A stretch of 64,000 nt of DNA, from positions 124,001 through 188,000 of the forward strand of contig NZ_RAQO01000009.1 in the NCBI RefSeq assembly GCF_003610775.1, read 5' to 3'. The notes beneath the pieces were generated by a model. The model had not been told where the DNA came from. It searched no databases and was given only the letters and a program-made list of their open reading frames with translations. Numbering within the stretch: the stretch's first letter is position 1; each line of letters begins with the position of its first letter. The position numbers were made by a program, and so were the translations under genes. Below, in pieces: positions 16,214 to 25,871 of this stretch. The stretch is from Alginatibacterium sediminis (lineage in GTDB: Bacteria > Pseudomonadota > Gammaproteobacteria > Enterobacterales > Celerinatantimonadaceae).

Positions 16214-17589
16214 GAACTTGGCAGCAAGAGTGTTCACAGCATGCACTAAAAAAATTCCAAACCAACCATAACCACTATTTTTGCCAAGCAACCCCAGGCG
16301 CAGGAAAAACCGTGTTAGCGGCAGCTATAGGGTCACACCTGCTAGAAGAAGGTATGGTAGATCTTATTCTGTGTTTCTCACCCTCGCTAACGATATCAGA
16401 CGGGATAAAACAGACATTTTCGCATAAACTGGATTGTGCGTTTAATGGTGGCTTAGGCTCCATTGGCCAGTCACTGACATATCAATCTATTCAATTTCTT
16501 AATGATGAATTTTGGCAAACTTTAGGTAAACATCGTGTGTTTGTGGTTTTTGATGAGATCCATCACTGTTCGGGCTCTGAGATTGAAAATGCTAATGTAT
16601 GGGGCCAACAAGTTCTCACGAAAATCCAGGGACTAGCTACGTATACCCTCGCTATGTCAGGCACTCCTTGGCGTTCTGATTCTTTGCCTATTGTAATGAG
16701 TGAATATAGCTCCCCTGATGGCCAGATTCTTGTAGATTATCAATACAGCTTAAAGCAAGCCATTAAAGATAAGGTTTGTAGAGCACCTAAAATCGTTCTG
16801 GTCGATAACGAGCATATGTCCATCGTCAATAGTGAGAAAAGCCAATCATTCACATCAATTCTAGAACTTATTAAGCAAAGCCAAACCTCTTACCAAAGTG
16901 TCATTCGCAATCAAGAAGCGATGGAGTACTTGCTTGGACTTGCATGTCAGAAGCTCTCTGAGATACGAGGACAATCTCCTAAAGCAGGTGGACTCGTGGT
17001 TGCATCGTCTGTTCAGCATGCTCAGACTATAAAAAGCATTTTGTCTCAAAAGTACTTACAGTCCGTTTCGATAGTGACATACCGGCATGAAGAACCTTTA
17101 GCTGAGATTGAACGTTACCGCCACAACAGTTCTCAATGGATTGTTAGCGTTGGAATGATCAGTGAGGGTACAGACATTCCGCGCCTGCAAGTCTGTTGTC
17201 ATATGAGCAGTGTAAAAACCGAGCTGTATTTTAGACAGGTACTAGGTCGAATTCTGCGCGTGAATGAGGCGCTAAACCAGCAAGCATGGCTCTACACTTT
17301 CGCCGAAGAAAGCTTAATTGAAATTGCAGAACGAATTGAACAAGACATTCCAGAATCTTGCATGTTTGCCAAAATGAATCACTCATCAGAGTACGAAATA
17401 GAATATACGCGTGATTGCGACGCCCAGATTGAACTTCTGGACAAACTTGAGAAAACAGACGCGCAATTAGCATGGGCTTGTGATCAAAACACTGAGAACA
17501 GCTCGCATGGGCAAGTTAACGAATTCGACGAACTAAGATTAGGTAACTTTAAACAAATTTTGATATCGGCGTTTGTCGATGTTTCTTAG
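16207..17589 (+). CDS. SF2 DEAD/DEAH-type helicase of an uncharacterised two-gene unit
   Basis: 460 residues from a GTG. Superfamily 2 motifs in order: Walker A (ATPGAGKTVLAA, about residues 28-37), DEIH box (VVFDEIHH, about 115-121), SGTPW (about 150), then in the second RecA domain SVGMISEGTDIPRL and the arginine-finger motif RQVLGRILR (about 345). It resembles the helicase core of type I/III restriction subunits and UvrB-like translocases, but has no nuclease domain and is short. It is coupled to the 174-residue gene and lies 215 bp before hsdM on the same strand. It could be a stand-alone defence translocase or an accessory of the restriction system. Confidence 0.8.
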   Translation: MLRTWQQECSQHALKKFQTNHNHYFCQATPGAGKTVLAAAIGSHLLEEGMVDLILCFSPSLTISDGIKQTFSHKLDCAFNGGLGSIGQSLTYQSIQFLNDEFWQTLGKHRVFVVFDEIHHCSGSEIENANVWGQQVLTKIQGLATYTLAMSGTPWRSDSLPIVMSEYSSPDGQILVDYQYSLKQAIKDKVCRAPKIVLVDNEHMSIVNSEKSQSFTSILELIKQSQTSYQSVIRNQEAMEYLLGLACQKLSEIRGQSPKAGGLVVASSVQHAQTIKSILSQKYLQSVSIVTYRHEEPLAEIERYRHNSSQWIVSVGMISEGTDIPRLQVCCHMSSVKTELYFRQVLGRILRVNEALNQQAWLYTFAEESLIEIAERIEQDIPESCMFAKMNHSSEYEIEYTRDCDAQIELLDKLEKTDAQLAWACDQNTENSSHGQVNEFDELRLGNFKQILISAFVDVS

Positions 17590-17803
17590 CTTATGTAAGA
17601 TCCCGATATAGCTGACATGCTTCGTACAGAGAGCTGCGTCGATGTTGGTTACTGGTAATGCCATTCTTGCTGCTAAGCTCATAAAATTTACTAGTGTTTC
17701 TCATCGAGACATTCACAACTAGATACTGATTTTAGATCTTTAAGTAGTAACATCAGCTACAATGCCCTTACTTAATAATTTGAGCTAATCAAATAGGCGC
17801 ATC

Positions 17804-19393
17804 ATGGTTCGTGAACACCAACAAGAATTACAAAAACAGCTCTGGAATATCGCCAATACTTTGCGTGGCAATATGTCAGCCGACGACTTCCGTGATTACA
17901 TTCTAGGGCTTATCTTCTACAAGTACCTATCAGACAAACTGAATCGTTACTGTGATGAACTGCTAACCGAGGATGGCATAAAGTTCGTACAAACTGATGA
18001 TGAACTGATTAAAGAACTACGTGATGAGTGTGTCGAGAACCTTGGATACTTTATTGCCCCTACACAGCTATTCTCAAGCCTTGCTAAGCGTGGCGAGAAA
18101 TCTGAGTTCGTTCTTGATGAGCTAAGCCGTGTGCTTAACGACATTGAGCAATCCACCACCTCTGCTGATTCTGCCGATGACTTCAACGGACTGTTTGAAG
18201 AACTCGACTTGAACTCTAGCAAGCTTGGTAAGAACCCAGACGCACGTAACAAGCTTATTTGCCAAGTGTTGGTTCACTTAGAGAACATTGATTTTCAAAT
18301 CGATAACACCGAAATCGATCTATTAGGTGATGCCTACGAATACCTGATTGGTCAGTTTGCCTCTGGCGCTGGAAAAAAAGCTGGCGAGTTTTATACCCCT
18401 CAACAAGTCTCTAAAATCCTTGCGAAGTTAGTGAGCCTCTCTTGTGAAGGTGAAGAGCGTGATGTGAAATCCGTTTACGATCCAACCTGTGGTTCTGGTT
18501 CATTACTATTGCGTGTAGCAAGGGAAGTGAAAAGCACTAACCTTGAGTTTTGTGGACAAGAGCAAAATCCAAGTACCTTCAACCTTGCTCGCATGAACAT
18601 GCTGATGCACGGTGTGCGTTACGATAAGTTCGATATTAAGAACGACGACACCCTAGAGCACCCAATGCACTTGGATAAGCGTTTTGATGCTGTGGTTGCC
18701 AACCCTCCGTTCTCTGCTAACTGGAGTGCAAATGACCTGCATTTAAACGATGAGCGTTTTGCTGATTACGGTAAGCTTGCACCTAAAACTAAGGCAGACT
18801 TTGCTTTTGTACTGCACATGGTTCACCAGCTAAACGAGACAGGTACACTAGCGGTTGTTGTTCCTCACGGCATTCTTTTCCGTGGCGCGGCTGAAGGGCA
18901 TATTCGTAAGCACCTTATCGAGAACAAAAACTATCTTGATGCAGTGATTGGCTTACCTGCGGGTATCTTCTTCGGTACGGGCATTCCGACTTGTATTCTT
19001 GTATTCAAGAAGACTCGCCAACACGCTGATAACGTCTTATTCATTGATGCATCTAACCACTTCGAAAAAGGCAAAGCGCAAAACCACCTGCGTGATAGTG
19101 ATGTTGACCGTATCATTGAAGCCTACAGTAAGCGTGAACAGCTTGAGCCAGAAAAAGCAGATAAATATTCGCATGTTGCGGAGCTGTCTGAGATCGCCGA
19201 GAACGACTACAACCTCAATATCCCTCGTTATGTGGACACCTTTGAAGAAGAAGATGCAGTCGATCTTGATGCGGTAGCAACAGACCTAACCGAGCTTGAA
19301 ACCAAGATGCACTCAGTGGATGAAGATATCGCTGATTTCTGTTCTCAGCTTAATATCAAAGCGCCCTTTCCTTTAAATAAAGAGCAGGTGTAG
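17804..19393 (+). CDS. hsdM: Type I restriction-modification DNA methyltransferase HsdM
   Basis: 529 residues. An N-terminal helical HsdM_N domain (about 1-150) is followed by the N6-adenine methyltransferase fold: motif I DPTCGSGSLLL (about residue 225) binds S-adenosylmethionine, and the catalytic motif IV is NPPF (about 299-302). With HsdS it methylates adenine in the recognition site, and with HsdR it forms the restriction complex. The ATG at 17804 is preceded by AGGCG. The gene heads hsdM-hsdS-hsdR with 7- and 8-bp gaps. Length and sequence flavour (GEFYTPQQVSKILAKLV) fit the type IC family of EcoR124I. All catalytic residues are present. Confidence 0.95.
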   Translation: MVREHQQELQKQLWNIANTLRGNMSADDFRDYILGLIFYKYLSDKLNRYCDELLTEDGIKFVQTDDELIKELRDECVENLGYFIAPTQLFSSLAKRGEKSEFVLDELSRVLNDIEQSTTSADSADDFNGLFEELDLNSSKLGKNPDARNKLICQVLVHLENIDFQIDNTEIDLLGDAYEYLIGQFASGAGKKAGEFYTPQQVSKILAKLVSLSCEGEERDVKSVYDPTCGSGSLLLRVAREVKSTNLEFCGQEQNPSTFNLARMNMLMHGVRYDKFDIKNDDTLEHPMHLDKRFDAVVANPPFSANWSANDLHLNDERFADYGKLAPKTKADFAFVLHMVHQLNETGTLAVVVPHGILFRGAAEGHIRKHLIENKNYLDAVIGLPAGIFFGTGIPTCILVFKKTRQHADNVLFIDASNHFEKGKAQNHLRDSDVDRIIEAYSKREQLEPEKADKYSHVAELSEIAENDYNLNIPRYVDTFEEEDAVDLDAVATDLTELETKMHSVDEDIADFCSQLNIKAPFPLNKEQV

Positions 19394-19400
19394 GTATTTT

Positions 19401-20639
19401 ATGACTGAACAAATGAATGTGCCGAAGCTTAGGTTTGGAGATTTTTCCGAGCAGCCAAAGACTCTAAAATTAATAGAACTATCAGAAGATGGTATATCTA
19501 ATGGTGTATTTAACGATCCCAAAAAAGTAGGGTCTGGATACCGTTTGATCAATGTAAAGGATATGTATGAAACTGATTATGTCGATACTGGAAAATTAAC
19601 GTTACTTGATATAGGTGCTAAAGAGTTCGGAAAAAACATGGTGCGTTATGGTGACATTTTCTTTACTCGGTCATCAATAGTACCTAGTGGTATCGCCTAT
19701 TCTAATGTTTGTTTATCCAGATCGAACGATATTACTTATGACGGGCATTTAATGAAATTAAGTCCAGCCCTTTCACGAGTTGATCCGACATACTTATCTT
19801 ATAAGCTTAGAACATGGCCTATGAGAACTCGTCTTATTCGCCGAGGTAAACAAAGCACCATGACAACAATTGGACAAGCAGATATTGCAGATATTCCAGT
19901 TGAAATGCCAACCCTCCCAGAACAACAAAAAATCGCTTCATTCTTATCAAAGGTCGATGAAAAGATTGGGCTATTGTCAGGGAAAAAAGACAAGCTGACC
20001 GAATACAAACGGGGGGTGATGCAGCAGTTGTTTAATGGCAAGTGGCACGAGCAAGACGGTCAGCTGACCTTTACACCACCCACGTTACGATTCAAAGCCG
20101 ACGATGGTAATGAATTTCCTGATTGGGAAGAGAAGAAGTTGGGTGAGGTATTTTCTATCTCAGCAGGTGGTGATGTAGACAAAAAACATTCAAACAAAGT
20201 AAGAACGGATAAATTTAGGTACCCAGTATTTGCCAATGCAGAAACGAATAAAGGGCTGTATGGATACTCTGATGTATATAAGGTTGATCAACCATGCATT
20301 ACAGTATCGGGGCGGGGCAGTTTAGGTAATGCCCTGTATAGGAATGAAGCTTTTTACCCCATAGTTCGACTATTGGTGTTGAAACCACAATTTGCACTTA
20401 ATCTTAAGTTTTTTGAGCAAACTATAAATAAATTAAATATATACAATGAGAGTACGGGAGTCCCTCAACTAACAGCGCCTCAATTGAAAACTTACAGTGT
20501 ATTATTTCCAAGCACTAACGAACAAAACAAAATAGCTAGTTTTCTAACTTTGTTAGAGCAGAAAATTGACCTAGTGAACTCTGAGCTTGAAACAGCCAAA
20601 GAGTGGAAAAAAGGCTTATTACAACAGATGTTCTTGTAA
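19401..20639 (+). CDS. hsdS: Type I restriction-modification specificity subunit HsdS
   Basis: 412 residues with the classic two-fold plan: target recognition domain 1 (about 1-165), a conserved central helical region (LPEQQKIASFLSKVDEKIGL, continuing to LTEYKRGVMQQLF), target recognition domain 2 (about 230-365), and a second conserved helical region (NEQNKIASFLTLLEQKIDL, ending KGLLQQMFL). The two recognition domains read the two halves of a bipartite site, and the helical repeats set their spacing and bind HsdM. The near-identical NKIASFL/QKIASFL repeats mark sites where homologous exchange between hsdS genes can occur. The recognition sequence cannot be read from the protein. Confidence 0.93.
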   Translation: MTEQMNVPKLRFGDFSEQPKTLKLIELSEDGISNGVFNDPKKVGSGYRLINVKDMYETDYVDTGKLTLLDIGAKEFGKNMVRYGDIFFTRSSIVPSGIAYSNVCLSRSNDITYDGHLMKLSPALSRVDPTYLSYKLRTWPMRTRLIRRGKQSTMTTIGQADIADIPVEMPTLPEQQKIASFLSKVDEKIGLLSGKKDKLTEYKRGVMQQLFNGKWHEQDGQLTFTPPTLRFKADDGNEFPDWEEKKLGEVFSISAGGDVDKKHSNKVRTDKFRYPVFANAETNKGLYGYSDVYKVDQPCITVSGRGSLGNALYRNEAFYPIVRLLVLKPQFALNLKFFEQTINKLNIYNESTGVPQLTAPQLKTYSVLFPSTNEQNKIASFLTLLEQKIDLVNSELETAKEWKKGLLQQMFL

Positions 20640-20647
20640 GGGACAAA

Positions 20648-23581
20648 ATGAGCACACAACCAGAAGCAATACTTGAAAAAGACTTAATCTCGCAGCTTAC
20701 CGCAGCTGATTTTGAACCAATCAAGATAGAAAATGCAACCGCGCTTAAAGCTAACCTTAAGGTGCAGCTTGAGCGAGCGAATAAGCTAACGCTCACGATG
20801 CGTGAATTTGAGAATGTGCTCATTAGCCTTGAAAAAGGCAACTTCTTCGACAAGTCCAAACGCCTCAAAGGTAGGGTAGATGTAGTGCATGACGATGGCA
20901 TCATCAGCTACCTCACTTTATTGAATACCGATGCCTCAAAGAATATTTTCCAAGTCACCAACCAAGTCACCATGCGTGGTAAGTATGAGAACCGTTATGA
21001 CGTCACTATCTTGGTGAATGGCTTGCCTCTTGTGCAGATAGAACTTAAAAAACGAGGCCTTGAAATGGCGGAGGCGTTTAACCAGATAAAACGCTACGCC
21101 AAGCATTCTTTTGGTGCAGAGGGTGGGTTATTTCAATACATACAGTTGTTTGTGATATCTAATGGTGTAAATTCCAAATACTTCTCAAATAACCGTGAGT
21201 TGTCATTTAAGCAAACCTTCCACTGGACGGATGTTGACAACAAAAAGATTAATGCGCTACCCCTGTTTGCCGATGCTTTCTTAAACCAAAAGCATCTTAC
21301 GAAAATACTCAGTCGCTACATCGTTCAAAACGAGACCGGCAAATTCTTAATGGTGCTGCGCCCTTATCAGTTCTACGCAGTAGAAGCGATTGTAGAACAA
21401 GTAATGACCAGTGATAAACATGGCTATATTTGGCATACCACAGGCAGTGGTAAGACCCTAACCAGTTTCAAGACTGCTCAAATATTATCGAGGCTCGATA
21501 ACGTAGATAGAGTGGTATTTGTTGTTGACCGTAAAGACCTCGACTACCAAACCGCCAAAGAGTTTGATGCCTTCCTAAAAGGCAGTGTCGACAGTACCGG
21601 TGACACCAAGAGTCTGTTAAACCAGTTCCTCGGTTCTCGACCTATACCAAAGAAATCGACGCCTGCTAACGGTAATAATGCCGAAGATAATGAAACACTA
21701 CCGCAAGTCGCAGAATACTCACCAATCTATAGCAATAACGTTAATCGCATCAATAAGCTAACTATCACGACTATACAAAAGCTTAATAACCTGATCACCA
21801 AGCCTCGCTTTAAAGGGCAAATTGAACATCTGCGCCAAGAGCGAGTGGTCTTTATTTTCGATGAGTGTCACCGCAGTCAGTTTGGTGAGACCCATCAGAA
21901 TATTGTCGAATTCTTCGATAAAGCTAAGCTCTTTGGTTTTACTGGCACACCTATCTTTGCTGATAACGCTAGTGCTAAAAAGGTCGAAGGTAAGGGCGTG
22001 CAAAAGAGAACTACCAAAGATCTGTTTGGTGAGCGCCTGCACAGTTATGTGATTGTCGATGCGATTCGAGATGACAACGTACTGCCTTTTGCAATTGAGT
22101 ATTACGGCAAGTTAAAGTACAAACAAACTGGCTTAGATGTAGATGTCTCTAGTATAGATATTGCAGAATTTTTCAGCTCTCCTAAGCGGATAACGCAAGT
22201 CTGTGAGCACATCATTGGTATCCATGGGCATAAGACCAAACGCAAGTTTAATGCCATGCTGTGTGTGGCGAGTGTTCCCGATTTAATCACCTACTACGAC
22301 ACCTTTAAGGCACTCAAGGCCGAAGGTAAGCACAAGCTCAATATCGCTACTATCTTTAGCTATGGCGTCAACGAAGCCGAAGAATATGAAGGTGAAGTCA
22401 ATGTTAAGGGCTTATCTGAAGCCAATGCCAAAGTACACAGCCGCGACAAGCTAGATTCGTATATTGGTGAATATAACGAACAATTTGGCACGAGTTTTTC
22501 GACCCAAGATACCGACAGCTACTACAACTATTACAAGGATCTCTCCAACCGAACCAAGAATGGCGGAGTGGATATTTTGCTTGTAGTAAACATGTTTCTC
22601 ACGGGCTTCGATGCGCCAAGACTTAATACTATCTACGTCGACAAGAACCTCAAACATCATGGCTTAGTTCAGGCTTTCTCTCGTACCAATCGACTAAACG
22701 GAACGGTGAAATCTCACGGAAACGTGATGTGTTACCGCAACTTGAAATCGCAAGCCGACGAAGCCTTTACTCTGTTTTCGAATAAACAGCCAACAGAGTA
22801 TATCGAAGTACCTGACCTTGACGGTTTGACAGAAGACTTCGCCAAAGCGCTTGAAGCGTTAAGAGAAATAGCGCCAGATGTTCAAAGTGTTGATGACTTG
22901 CCAGATGAAGACATGCAAGCAGGGTTCATCAAACAGTTCCGTATCTTGATACGCCTGAAGAACCAACTTGAGACATTTAGCGATTTTGACATTGAAGCGC
23001 TAGGTATCTCAGAACAAGAGTTCGTTGATTACGCTTCTAAGTACGGTGATTTAGCACGAGAGTTAAAAGGCAACCCTACAGATAAAGAGTCAATCCTTGC
23101 TGATATAGACTTCGAATTAGAGCTACTCCAACGTGACAACGTAAATGTGAGCTACATACTCCACCTTCTTCGAACCATGCTTGAAGAGCCATGTGATGAC
23201 GCTAGAGCTAAGAAACGTCAGGTTATCGCAAACCTACTTGCTTCTGAGCCAACACTTCACAGTAAACGAGAACTCATTGAAGGCTTCATTGAGCAAAGCG
23301 TACAAGGTTTGGTACAGGCCCAAGAGTTTGATGAATACATTGAAGAAAAAAAGCAAAGAGAGCTTGAAAATATCGCCCTGGAAGAAAACCTAAATTCAGA
23401 AAAACTACATGAAATGGTTTTTGACATAGAGAGCGGATTAAACGTAGAAGGCTTGAAGTCAGACGACATAGCCGAGCTAATCACCGAGAAAATGACCTTC
23501 AAAACACGCCGCACTATTTTGCCTAGAATTGGCGAACGCTTAAAAGCCTTCACCGAAACGTTTATCAGCGGATTTCAGTGA
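20648..23581 (+). CDS. hsdR: Type I restriction endonuclease subunit HsdR (EcoR124I/type IC-like)
   Basis: 977 residues from the ATG at 20648, preceded by AAGGGA; an in-frame GTG at 20603 lies inside hsdS and is not needed. The N-terminal PD-(D/E)xK nuclease domain shows D in YDVTILVNGLPLVQIELKK (about residue 118) and the ExK (about 132-134). The translocase core has Walker A (HTTGSGKT, about 265), the DECH box (FDECHRSQFG, about 404), motif III FTGTPIF and the motif VI region QAFSRTNRL. A helical C-terminal domain binds the HsdM/S core. Many stretches read like EcoR124I HsdR, supporting a type IC assignment. The enzyme cleaves unmethylated foreign DNA at a distance after translocation. It looks intact. 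Confidence 0.95.
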   Translation: MSTQPEAILEKDLISQLTAADFEPIKIENATALKANLKVQLERANKLTLTMREFENVLISLEKGNFFDKSKRLKGRVDVVHDDGIISYLTLLNTDASKNIFQVTNQVTMRGKYENRYDVTILVNGLPLVQIELKKRGLEMAEAFNQIKRYAKHSFGAEGGLFQYIQLFVISNGVNSKYFSNNRELSFKQTFHWTDVDNKKINALPLFADAFLNQKHLTKILSRYIVQNETGKFLMVLRPYQFYAVEAIVEQVMTSDKHGYIWHTTGSGKTLTSFKTAQILSRLDNVDRVVFVVDRKDLDYQTAKEFDAFLKGSVDSTGDTKSLLNQFLGSRPIPKKSTPANGNNAEDNETLPQVAEYSPIYSNNVNRINKLTITTIQKLNNLITKPRFKGQIEHLRQERVVFIFDECHRSQFGETHQNIVEFFDKAKLFGFTGTPIFADNASAKKVEGKGVQKRTTKDLFGERLHSYVIVDAIRDDNVLPFAIEYYGKLKYKQTGLDVDVSSIDIAEFFSSPKRITQVCEHIIGIHGHKTKRKFNAMLCVASVPDLITYYDTFKALKAEGKHKLNIATIFSYGVNEAEEYEGEVNVKGLSEANAKVHSRDKLDSYIGEYNEQFGTSFSTQDTDSYYNYYKDLSNRTKNGGVDILLVVNMFLTGFDAPRLNTIYVDKNLKHHGLVQAFSRTNRLNGTVKSHGNVMCYRNLKSQADEAFTLFSNKQPTEYIEVPDLDGLTEDFAKALEALREIAPDVQSVDDLPDEDMQAGFIKQFRILIRLKNQLETFSDFDIEALGISEQEFVDYASKYGDLARELKGNPTDKESILADIDFELELLQRDNVNVSYILHLLRTMLEEPCDDARAKKRQVIANLLASEPTLHSKRELIEGFIEQSVQGLVQAQEFDEYIEEKKQRELENIALEENLNSEKLHEMVFDIESGLNVEGLKSDDIAELITEKMTFKTRRTILPRIGERLKAFTETFISGFQ

Positions 23582-23667
23582 TTGTTTTCGGCGAAGGTGA
23601 GCGAAAAGTTAGAAAGCATTACAATTATTAACGACGGGGTTTGCGCAAGATGTCCCCTTGGTGAATT

Positions 23668-23679
23668 GCTTGATTTATT
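23668..23679 (+). repeat. Candidate right attachment repeat of the island
   Basis: Second copy of the 12-mer GCTTGATTTATT found behind ssb at 799-810. It lies 87 bp after the hsdR stop. If genuine, the two mark an island of about 22.9 kb. Confidence 0.3.
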
Positions 23680-23898
23680 TAAAAAAACTAACTGGAACGC
23701 CATTAAATCAAGTTAATTGTACATTTGTTTGATTTGTGATTGGAGGTTGCTGGTGATTTTGGCTCACAACCTATATAAAATAAGGATTTGTATTTGTCTC
23801 ACTCACTCACCCATCTGTTCGATGTGAATTATTGTCGCGGTTACCCTTCTAGATCAGGTAATGCATTAAAGCGTTAAATTAAACGCTAAAAAGATACT

Positions 23899-23926
23899 AA
23901 CCCGCTATTTTAGCGGGTTTTTTTTA
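23899..23926 (+). terminator. Rho-independent terminator at the island's right end
   Basis: AACCCGCTA and TAGCGGGTT form a perfect stem followed by a run of eight or more T. It would stop transcription coming from hsdR before the convergent ABC operon. Confidence 0.9.
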
Positions 23927-23971
23927 TTCTAGCCGGTACTATTTACGGCGTTTAATTTGCTTACAACAGCA

Positions 23972-25015
23972 CTAGGCAAATTCAATACAGCGATTGGGGT
24001 CAAATTGCAGTGAAACCTGCCTCCCGAGTTCCAATAAACGTAGTTCGGGATCATTGCTACGGACCCTAATCTGATTGCCTTCAAACTTAACAATGGCTTC
24101 CATGCTTGGCCCGAGATCGCGCAGCATTATAATTTCGCCATTGGCCTCAATATCATTGACGTCACTAGCTTTGAGCTGGATGTCTTCAGCTCGCAGTGCG
24201 AGTTCAACGCTGTGGGACTGACTGGACTTGTTTTTTAGCTGAATGACTTGCCCAAACAACTCGTGGCTGCCATGAGCATTGGCCTTGGCTTGTACGATAT
24301 TAGCAGAGCCCAGAAAGTCAGCCACAAAGGCTGAGGCGGGTTTGCGATAAACCTCGGACGGTGGCGCGCATTGTTGTACTCGGCCTCGGTCCAATACCAC
24401 GAGCTGATCGGCGAGCATCATCGCTTCGGTTTGGTCATGCGTCACCAATACAGTCGTTACCCCAAATTGTTGCTGCAACTGGCGAAGTTCAATTTGCATA
24501 TTATCGCGCAGTTTAGCGTCTAAGGCTGATAGTGGTTCGTCGAGCAAGAATACTTCAGGTTGTACCGCCAGTGCGCGGGCAATCGCTACCCGCTGACGTT
24601 GGCCACCGCTTAAGGCCGATACTGGGCGATCGGCAATCTCTGGCAAGCTAATCACATGCAGTAATTCATCAACCCGCTCGCGCTGTTTGGCCCCTTTGAT
24701 GCCACGCAGCTTCAGCCCATAGGCAATATTTTGTGCCACATTCATATGCGGAAATAAGGCCAGAGACTGGAACACCATGCCAAAGTTTCGCCGGTGCGGT
24801 GCCACGGTGCTAATGTCTTTGCCGTTAAGGCGCAAGTGGCCTGAAGATTGACGCTCAAAGCCGGCAATAATGCGTAACAAGGTGGTTTTTCCGCAGCCTG
24901 AAGGGCCTAACAAGCAAACGAAAGAGCCGCGCTCGACATTCACGTGAATATCTTCCAAAGCGCTTACGTGACCAAAGGATTTACTAACGGCGTCAATTTC
25001 TAAGTGTAAGTTCAT
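23972..25015 (-). CDS. ABC importer ATPase, spermidine/putrescine (PotA)-like
   Basis: 347 residues. Nucleotide-binding domain with Walker A (GPSGCGKTT, about residue 38), Q-loop, the ABC signature LSGGQRQRVAIARAL (about 137), Walker B VFLLDEPLSALDAKL (about 160) and the switch His in VTHDQTEAM. Residues about 240-347 form the TOBE domain typical of importers of the PotA/FbpC/MalK group. It energises uptake through the two permeases just upstream in the same operon (13-bp gap). The four-gene set resembles polyamine, iron or opine importers; the binding protein decides the substrate, which is not clear. Last gene of the operon. Confidence 0.93.
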   Translation of the reverse strand: MNLHLEIDAVSKSFGHVSALEDIHVNVERGSFVCLLGPSGCGKTTLLRIIAGFERQSSGHLRLNGKDISTVAPHRRNFGMVFQSLALFPHMNVAQNIAYGLKLRGIKGAKQRERVDELLHVISLPEIADRPVSALSGGQRQRVAIARALAVQPEVFLLDEPLSALDAKLRDNMQIELRQLQQQFGVTTVLVTHDQTEAMMLADQLVVLDRGRVQQCAPPSEVYRKPASAFVADFLGSANIVQAKANAHGSHELFGQVIQLKNKSSQSHSVELALRAEDIQLKASDVNDIEANGEIIMLRDLGPSMEAIVKFEGNQIRVRSNDPELRLLELGRQVSLQFDPNRCIEFA

Positions 25016-25028
25016 AGTTTCCTCGAAG

Positions 25029-25871
25029 CTAAAGCAAGCTGTTGCGACCGGCTAATAACTTGTCGATGAGAAGAATTAAGGCTAAATCGATAAGCACAAT
25101 GACAAAGCTGATGGCCAAGGTTGACGGATCTAAAGATGAAACCGTGCGGCTGTACATCCAAATGGGCAAGGTGGTGACATCAACGGTGTACATGAAATAG
25201 GTAATGGTGAACTCGTTAAATGAGATGATTAGCGCAAATACCAAGCCTGCAATAATGCCGGGTTTCATTAAGGGAACCACAATGTCTACGCCTGCGCGCA
25301 GGGGTGAGGCTCCTAAAGATATAGCTGCTTGTTCAAGCTCAATATCAATACTAGACATGGCTCCAACGCAATTGCGCAGTACAAATGGCAGCACCAGCGC
25401 TACATGTGGAATCACCAAACGCCATATCCCAAGCTCTAAATCGAGGCTCTCGGCGATCAATAAAAAAGCGATGCCTAGAATGACCAATGGGAACACCAAG
25501 GGCAGGGTGAACAGTAATTCCATGCCATTCTTAAGTCGCCCACCTGAGCGCACCAAAACATAAGCTAATGGCACGCAAACCACGCTGGCAATCAGCATGA
25601 CTAATGCCGCAACCTTAAGACTGGTAAGCAAGGCGATTTGCAATGAGGCGTCACTATTTTCGCCATTGGGCTGAAATAGCTCAAACATCTTGATATACCA
25701 GCGCAGTGAGTAGGCCTGTGGTGGAAAGCTGGTGGTCTCAGCGGCAGAGAAAGACATCAATGCAATAATGATGACCGGCAGGGTTGCTATTAGTAATCCC
25801 AAGCTAGCAAGCAGATAAATGGTGAACTTATAACTGCCGCCGCTTTGCTGCGGAATAATACCCACTCTCAT
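25029..25871 (-). CDS. ABC importer permease, PotC-like
   Basis: 280 residues with six predicted membrane helices. The cytoplasmic EAA-type loop is visible in LEQAAISLGASPLRAGVDIV followed by PLMKPG, the site that docks the ATPase. Start overlaps the stop of the partner permease by four bases, so the two are co-translated as a heterodimeric channel. Family placement (PotC/PotI-like) comes from operon order and length; the transported compound is not known. Confidence 0.9.
   Translation of the reverse strand: MRVGIIPQQSGGSYKFTIYLLASLGLLIATLPVIIIALMSFSAAETTSFPPQAYSLRWYIKMFELFQPNGENSDASLQIALLTSLKVAALVMLIASVVCVPLAYVLVRSGGRLKNGMELLFTLPLVFPLVILGIAFLLIAESLDLELGIWRLVIPHVALVLPFVLRNCVGAMSSIDIELEQAAISLGASPLRAGVDIVVPLMKPGIIAGLVFALIISFNEFTITYFMYTVDVTTLPIWMYSRTVSSLDPSTLAISFVIVLIDLALILLIDKLLAGRNSLL

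Larger units (their letters stand above)
23582..23971 (+). other. Noncoding right flank of the island
   Basis: No gene is seen. The stretch holds the second copy of GCTTGATTTATT (23668-23679), a small palindrome (AGCGTT/AACGCT, about 23870-23886) and a strong terminator. The island/chromosome junction probably lies in here. Confidence 0.5.

Noticed and set aside
20603-20647. Upstream GTG extension of hsdR
   Set aside because: It lies inside hsdS. The ATG at 20648 has AAGGGA at a proper distance, and type IC HsdR proteins need no extra N-terminus.
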